Below, in pieces: positions 60,175-64,000 of a DNA stretch of 64,000 nucleotides. The notes beneath the pieces are model-generated. The model was not told the origin of the DNA. It saw only the letters and a program-made list of their open reading frames with translations, and did not search any database. A program made the translations under genes and the position numbers. Source of the stretch: Thiohalobacter sp. IOR34 (lineage in GTDB: Bacteria > Pseudomonadota > Gammaproteobacteria > Thiohalobacterales > Thiohalobacteraceae); assembly GCF_030406045.1 (NCBI RefSeq), contig NZ_CP128988.1:1523438-1587437 (forward strand), in the 5' to 3' direction. Within the stretch, counting starts at the first letter, position 1. Every line of letters begins with the position of its first letter.

Positions 60175-60261
60175 CGGAGAGGGTGGGATTCGAACCCACG
60201 GAGGGCGTTAACCCTCGACGGTTTTCAAGACCGTTGCATTCAACCGCTCTGCCACCTCTCC
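60172..60261 (-). tRNA. tRNA-Ser (UGA)
   Basis: 90-nt class II tRNA, anticodon TGA in loop ctTGAaa, acceptor GGAGAGG with CCTCTCC, long variable arm (gagggttaacgccctc), encoded CCA. Confidence 0.95.
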
Positions 60262-60346
60262 GAAAAATTTCCGCCCTACCCCGCGGCCTTGCCTGAACCC
60301 CCTTCAATGCCCTTCGCAGGCCGCGCCGCATCGAGCGGCACGGCCC

Positions 60347-60514
60347 GCGGAGAGGGTGGGATGACTCGCCTCTGCGAGGCTCGCCCTGCGGGCCGCCCTC
60401 ACTATGCTCGGGCGGTGCGTCGCGCCGTTCCGGTGCTCGGCTCGAACCCACGGAGGGCGTTAACCCTCGACGGTTTCCAAAAACCGTTGCATTCGACTGC
60501 CCTACCACCCCTCC
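60347..60514 (-). pseudogene. tRNA-Ser(UGA) pseudogene split by structured insert C
   Basis: A degenerate copy of the adjacent tRNA: the 3' acceptor/T-stem side (gcggagagggtggga, 60347-60361), an 80-bp insert of hairpins, then tcgaacccacggagggcg through to the 5' acceptor. The anticodon arm has an 8-nt loop and the acceptor is mutated (GGAGGGG), so it should not be functional. The insert is at the same T-loop position as insert A in the tRNA-Ser(GGA) fragment. Confidence 0.75.
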
Positions 60515-60719
60515 GGGGCGCACGGCGGTCGTGGAATCAGCGCGTGAGGATACCGATTTCCCTCACCCTTGGCCAGCCTGCCGACAGGTTATGAACGGTT
60601 GTTGTTTCAATGACATGTCGTTATGCTGAACTCCTGCCGGGTGTCGCGGTCGAATACCCTGCGAAACACCCGAATTCGATATGAAGAACAGTCTGTTGAA
60701 CCCTGGAGGCACACAAGGC

Positions 60720-61391
60720 ATGAATTCCATGGAATCGATCCTTTCCCGTAGGGAAAGCGCGGTCATCTCCACCAACAAGGTGCTGCGCAGCACCTATATG
60801 CTCCTTTCCCTGACCCTGTTGTTCAGCGCGGCCATGGCCGGCCTGTCCATGCTGGTCAGTGTCTCGCCGATGGTCTCCATGGGCACCAGCCTCGGCGCGC
60901 TGGCGCTGATCTGGCTGGTGCTGCCGCGCACCGAGAACTCGGCGGCCGGCATCGCCGTGGTGTTCGCCATCGCCGGCCTGCTCGGCTTTGGTCTCGGCCC
61001 CATCCTGCAGATGTATCTGGCATTGCCCAACGGCGGCCAGGTGATCGCCACGGCCCTGGGCGGCACCGGCGTGGTCTTCCTCGGCCTGTCCGGCTATGCG
61101 CTGACCAGCCGCCGCGACTTCAGCTTCATGGGCGGCTTCCTGTTCGTCGGCCTGATCGTGGTGCTGGTGGCCATGGTGGCCAACCTCTTCCTGGAAATCC
61201 CCGCCCTCTCGCTGGCCCTGTCCGCTGCCATCGTGCTGCTGATGAGCGGGCTGATCCTGTTCGACACCAGCCGCATCATCAACGGCGGCGAGACCAACTA
61301 CATCCGCGCCACCGTGGCCCTGTATCTGGACATCTACAACCTGTTCATCGCCCTGCTGCAACTGCTCGGCGCCTTCAGCAGCGACGACTGA
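60720..61391 (+). CDS. BAX inhibitor-1 family membrane protein (YccA type)
   Basis: A 223-residue seven-span inner-membrane protein of the TMBIM/BI-1 family, related to YccA, a modulator of the FtsH protease. Typical parts are VISTNKVLRSTYMLLSLTLLFSAAMAG, PNGGQVIATALGGTGVVFLGLSGYAL and the C-terminal LILFDTSRIINGGETNYIRATVALYLDIYNLFIALLQLLG, with the paired acidic residues of the family. I choose the ATG at 60720, with GGAGG ten bases upstream, over that at 60681. Confidence 0.88.
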   Translation: MNSMESILSRRESAVISTNKVLRSTYMLLSLTLLFSAAMAGLSMLVSVSPMVSMGTSLGALALIWLVLPRTENSAAGIAVVFAIAGLLGFGLGPILQMYLALPNGGQVIATALGGTGVVFLGLSGYALTSRRDFSFMGGFLFVGLIVVLVAMVANLFLEIPALSLALSAAIVLLMSGLILFDTSRIINGGETNYIRATVALYLDIYNLFIALLQLLGAFSSDD

Positions 61392-61401
61392 TCGCAGCCT
61401 G

Positions 61402-61431
61402 AACGGGCCGTGGCTCCGGCTGCGGCCCGTT
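61402..61431 (+). terminator. Terminator of the BI-1 family gene
   Basis: An 8-bp stem (AACGGGCC with GGCCCGTT) 10 bp after the stop, followed by CTTCATT. The T run is weak. Confidence 0.55.
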
Positions 61432-61453
61432 CTTCATTACAGGGTCCTCCCCG

Positions 61454-61639
61454 ATGGAACTCTGGCTCAAGCTCTCCCTCGCCGTGGTGCTCGGCATCAT
61501 CGCCATCCGCCTCTGGCCGGTGGCGAAGGGCATGTTCAAACACGGCCCCAGGGGCAGCACCGACGACTGGCGTGCGGCACTGCTGCCGCTGGCCGCGGTG
61601 ATCGCCTTCGTCGTCCTGTTGCTGATGCTGGTGCGCTGA
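61454..61639 (+). CDS. Small membrane protein
   Basis: A 61-residue protein with two predicted spans (WLKLSLAVVLGIIAIRLW and LLPLAAVIAFVVLLLMLV) joined by a basic/Gly loop. Similar short proteins follow BI-1 family genes in other Gammaproteobacteria only to my impression; I do not recognise the family. No good ribosome site is visible. Confidence 0.6.
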   Translation: MELWLKLSLAVVLGIIAIRLWPVAKGMFKHGPRGSTDDWRAALLPLAAVIAFVVLLLMLVR

Positions 61640-61670
61640 GAGCGTCCGGCCGACAGCCTGGACGATCCGG

Positions 61671-62231
61671 CTATGACTTTTCGGCCGATCCTCTTCCACT
61701 CGCCTCGGCACTGCGGATCTCCACGCTGTCGAAACTGTCCTGCAGCCAACGCAGGGTCAGATGCCGCGCCCAGCCGACCATGGCCTCGGCATCGGCGTGC
61801 CGCTGGATGGAGGTGGCACGCAGCCCGACCTTCACCTGGTCCGGGGTGTAGTGGCGCAGCAGCGCGTCACGGGCATTGGGCTGGCCCGGGCGGACGCCGG
61901 GCAGGGTGAAGGCGACCAGCTGCTGCGACTCGAAGACCAGGCTGGAGAACACCGGCCGCAGCCGGCGGCGGATCTCTTCGGCGGCCAGGCTGGAGGCGAA
62001 CCAGCCGATGTCCTCCGCCGCGGCCAGCAGCTCGGGATCGATGCCGCCCTGCTGGCGGAAGTAGTCCAGCGCCGGGTAATAGCCGAGCCGCTCGCGGCGC
62101 ACATGGGCGCTGATCTGCTCGACCAGTTCCTCTCCGACCACATAGGGCGAGGCGGCCAGGTGGCGCTCGAAGGCCGCTTCCGGCAGGCGCAGCAGCAGGT
62201 GCAGGGTGACGCTGTTCCAGTGCAGGGGCAC
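61671..62231 (-). CDS. Hypothetical protein downstream of the DsrS-like gene
   Basis: A 186-residue helical protein without membrane span or known motif. It begins 7 bp after the DsrS-like stop codon, so the two are one transcript. Conspicuous parts: ASPYVVGEELVEQISAHVRRERLGYYPALDYFRQQGGIDPELLAAAEDIGWF and RHYTPDQVKVGLRATSIQRHADAEAMVGWARHLTLRWLQDSF. Function unknown. Confidence 0.72.
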   Translation of the reverse strand: MPLHWNSVTLHLLLRLPEAAFERHLAASPYVVGEELVEQISAHVRRERLGYYPALDYFRQQGGIDPELLAAAEDIGWFASSLAAEEIRRRLRPVFSSLVFESQQLVAFTLPGVRPGQPNARDALLRHYTPDQVKVGLRATSIQRHADAEAMVGWARHLTLRWLQDSFDSVEIRSAEASGRGSAEKS

Positions 62232-62238
62232 GGGGCGC

Positions 62239-63387
62239 TCAGCCGGCCGCCTGCAGCCGGCCGAGCTGCTCGAACAGGGGCTCGGTGACCGGCGCGATCT
62301 TGCGCCGCATCAGGCTGCCGATGGCATCGGTGCGGGCGAAGATGGGCGTGACCAGCCGTTCGCTGACCGCAGCCAGGGCACAGAGGGCCTGCAGCTGGGG
62401 CGCGAGTTCGGGCAGGGTCTCCTGCAGCTCGCGCAGAGCGTCGCCGCAGGGGTCGTCGTCCAGCCGTCCCGCCAGCCGCTGCTCCGCCTGTTCCAGAAGC
62501 TGTTCCGGTTCCTGCGGCCAGGCGGCCGGGCAGGCCGAGTAGGCCGCGGCCAGGAAATACTGGCGGATGCTCTCCAGCAGTTCCACCACCACGTCCTGGT
62601 TGTTGGGCTTGCGCAGCGCCCGGCGCACCGTTTCCAGAAAGGCCTGGCCCGGCGCATCCAGCACCCGGCCGAGCAGTCCGGCCACGGCGTTGCCGCCGGC
62701 CGCCAGGGCCTGCAGGCGCTCGCCATGCGCCGGCCACAGCGGATGAGGCGCGGCCTCCAGCGGCAGTTCATCGGGGATGGCGCGCAGAAAACCGACGTAA
62801 TAGGTGTTCTTGTGCCGGCCACGGACCCAGAGCCTGTCCCGCGCCCCCGCATCGATCAGCCCGGGTTGCAGCACCAGGCGGATACTGTCGATGATCGCCT
62901 GGTGGCTCTCCTCGAAGGGCAGGAACTCGATCAGATACTCAGCCAGCACCGGCCCCATGGGGCCGGCCGCGATCGGCGCCTGCTGCAGCAGACGGCGGGC
63001 GTTGTCCGCGCAGGGCATGGCCCACCAGGCGCGGCGCGCCAGTTCGCTGTCGAGCCCGGGCGAATGCACCACCGCGACCACCGCTTCCGGCTCGCCGAGC
63101 AGCAGCAGTTTCTCCAGGCTCTCGCTGTTGCGTGCCTGGCCCATGCGTGTCCAGCGCTTGAGATACACCGGGTAGCCGCCGGGCGAACCCAGCACCTGGC
63201 TGGAGAACAGCTCGCGCACCCGTTTGAGATAGAGCTCGTCACGGCAGTTGGGGTTGAGGCGCACCACCGTCTCGCCCTGCGGCGACAGGCCGTAGACGGT
63301 CATCGAGGATTCGTCGATACGCACCGCGTGCAGTTCGTTGGCGAGCAGCACGTTGAGACGCAGCGCGTCTTCCGCGGTCAGATCCAT
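62239..63387 (-). CDS. DsrS-like protein
   Basis: A 382-residue soluble protein. From memory, the N-terminal half (LTAEDALRLNVLLANELHAVRIDESSMTVYGLSPQGE, LNPNCRDELYLKRVRELFSSQVLGSPGGYPVYLKRWTRMGQ, LLLGEPEAVVAVVHSPGL, ARRAWWAMPCADNARRLL) resembles DsrS, encoded at the end of the dsr sulfur-oxidation cluster of Allochromatium; its reaction is unknown. No other dsr genes are in view. The ATG at 63387 sits just after the Sel1-repeat gene. It should be confirmed by a family search. Confidence 0.6.
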   Translation of the reverse strand: MDLTAEDALRLNVLLANELHAVRIDESSMTVYGLSPQGETVVRLNPNCRDELYLKRVRELFSSQVLGSPGGYPVYLKRWTRMGQARNSESLEKLLLLGEPEAVVAVVHSPGLDSELARRAWWAMPCADNARRLLQQAPIAAGPMGPVLAEYLIEFLPFEESHQAIIDSIRLVLQPGLIDAGARDRLWVRGRHKNTYYVGFLRAIPDELPLEAAPHPLWPAHGERLQALAAGGNAVAGLLGRVLDAPGQAFLETVRRALRKPNNQDVVVELLESIRQYFLAAAYSACPAAWPQEPEQLLEQAEQRLAGRLDDDPCGDALRELQETLPELAPQLQALCALAAVSERLVTPIFARTDAIGSLMRRKIAPVTEPLFEQLGRLQAAG

Positions 63388-63394
63388 GGCGCGC

Positions 63395-63826
63395 TCAGGC
63401 CGGGTCGAAACCGGCCAGCTTGTACAGGCGGCGGGCCTCGTCGAGATCCTGCTCCACACCGTTGCCCTGCTCGTACATCATCGCCAGGGTGGTCAGGGAA
63501 CCGGCCAGGCCCTGCTCCGCCGCCTTCCTGAACCACTTCACCGCCTCCGCGCCGTCCTGCTCGACACACTCGCCCTGCAGGTACATGAAGCCCAGCCCGT
63601 GCTGGGCCATGGCATAGCCCTGCTCGGCGGCGGCACGCATCCATTTCAGGGCCAGGGCCTCGTTGCGGGCCATGCCCAGGCCGTTCTGGTAGATGATCGC
63701 CAGGCGGTGCTGGGCCTCGGCGTTGCCGGCCTCGGCGAAGGGGCCGAGCATCTGTGCCGCCTGGGCGAAGTGCTTGGCCTCGAAGGCCGCTATGGCACTG
63801 CTGAACTGTACGTCGTCTTCTTGCAT
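63395..63826 (-). CDS. Sel1-like repeat protein
   Basis: A 143-residue protein made of Sel1/TPR-like repeats of 36 residues (AEAQHRLAIIYQNGLGMARNEALALKWMRAAAEQGYAMAQHGLGFMYLQGECVEQDGAEAVKWFRKAAEQGLAGSLTTLAMMYEQGNGVEQDLDEARRLY), without signal peptide. Such repeats mediate protein binding. It ends 7 bp before the DsrS-like start, so the three genes 61671-63826 form an operon. The promoter region is occupied by a MITE terminus at 63899. Confidence 0.82.
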   Translation of the reverse strand: MQEDDVQFSSAIAAFEAKHFAQAAQMLGPFAEAGNAEAQHRLAIIYQNGLGMARNEALALKWMRAAAEQGYAMAQHGLGFMYLQGECVEQDGAEAVKWFRKAAEQGLAGSLTTLAMMYEQGNGVEQDLDEARRLYKLAGFDPA

Positions 63827-63898
63827 GGGGGTGCTGTCCTCTGCTGGGCGCCGCCCCGGCACCGGGCCGGACGGCGAAAAAACCTGGCGCTGCTCAAG

Positions 63899-64000
63899 CC
63901 CGGATATTGCACCAAGGATTCGATTCTCAGGGCGGAGCTGGCAAGGCAGCTTGGCCGATCACCTGCAGAAGCATAGCCGTAGCTATGGTTCAAGGGCGAT
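63899..64000. mobile_element. 245-bp MITE family, partial copy cut by the window edge
   Basis: Begins with the exact 19-bp terminus cccggatattgcaccaagg at 63899 and continues with the right-hand interior of the copy at 33795-34039 in the opposite orientation (for example ggcaaggcagcttgg, then catagccgtagctatgg). The four bases before it are CAAG rather than YTAG. The other end is beyond the window. Confidence 0.75.

Noticed and set aside
60127..60594. Open frames of 128-155 codons across tRNA-Ser(UGA) and its pseudogene
   Set aside because: Same reason: repeated peptide NPRRALTLDGF is the translated tRNA and its copy.

Overview
The window reads as the chromosome of a free-living, high-GC gammaproteobacterium, most likely a sulfur-oxidising or otherwise chemolithotrophic member of the Chromatiales-type lineages. 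The evidence is a dissimilatory-type ATP sulfurylase (sat), a secreted DsrE-family protein, a probable DsrS-like protein, an octahaem cytochrome of the tetrathionate-reductase type, SHP/DHC/cytochrome b561 genes, a sucrose synthesis/cleavage operon, and the classic gammaproteobacterial order uvrY-uvrC-pgsA-tRNA-Gly-tRNA-Cys-tRNA-Leu. The species is an inference; no rRNA is present.

Layout. 1-1525: start of a PAS/GGDEF diguanylate cyclase (cut by the window). 1760-8207 (minus): copper/silver efflux operon, CopL-like protein, TolC-type channel, CusB with a C-terminal CusF-like domain, CusA. 8279-10373 (minus): DsrE-like protein and ATP sulfurylase. 10.7-11.4 kb: tandem REP array. 11.4-15.7 kb: a methyltransferase, then an octahaem cytochrome c with its membrane cytochrome b and a glycine-zipper protein. 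16.2-18.4 kb: GAF-PAS-GGDEF-EAL protein. 18.4-23.1 kb (minus): the uvrY-udg-uvrC-pgsA-tRNA block. 23.3-24.9 kb: a conserved unknown gene and an orphan ArsR. 25-31.4 kb: sps-spp-fructokinase-sus, four genes with overlapping ends. 31.9-35.1 kb (minus): cytochrome b561 / b561-dihaem fusion / SHP / DHC, divergent from a PepSY-response regulator-histidine kinase operon at 35.3-37.6 kb; the two share a perfect inverted repeat between them.

From about 37.6 kb the window becomes repeat-rich and accessory: several MITE-like elements, a PRMT-type methyltransferase, a VPLPA-tailed secreted protein, an AAA/DUF4143 ATPase, an ECF sigma/anti-sigma pair with two probable target genes (an ARPP-1-type protein and an unknown), a macrodomain-like protein, HigBA, a Fic protein, an AbiE toxin-antitoxin pair with a partial duplication, a TOTE-type primase-helicase with a small partner, and an IS5-family insertion sequence, ending at tRNA-Ser(GGA). 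After this come a P-type cation ATPase, REPs, tRNA-Ser(UGA), a BAX-inhibitor-1 family protein and a DsrS-like/Sel1 cluster.

The most unusual content is repetitive. A 245-bp MITE family (perfect 19-bp terminal inverted repeats, 4-bp YTAG target duplications like those of IS5-group elements) has two full copies and several relatives here. One copy cleanly interrupts the b561-dihaem fusion gene so that precise excision would restore the frame. Two further families with TA target sites, REP arrays with periods of about 65, 124 and 230 bp, and a structured short element sitting inside duplicated tRNA-Ser fragments complete the picture. The best candidate regulatory discovery is a shared ECF-type promoter motif with identical spacing in front of two genes that flank the sigma/anti-sigma pair.
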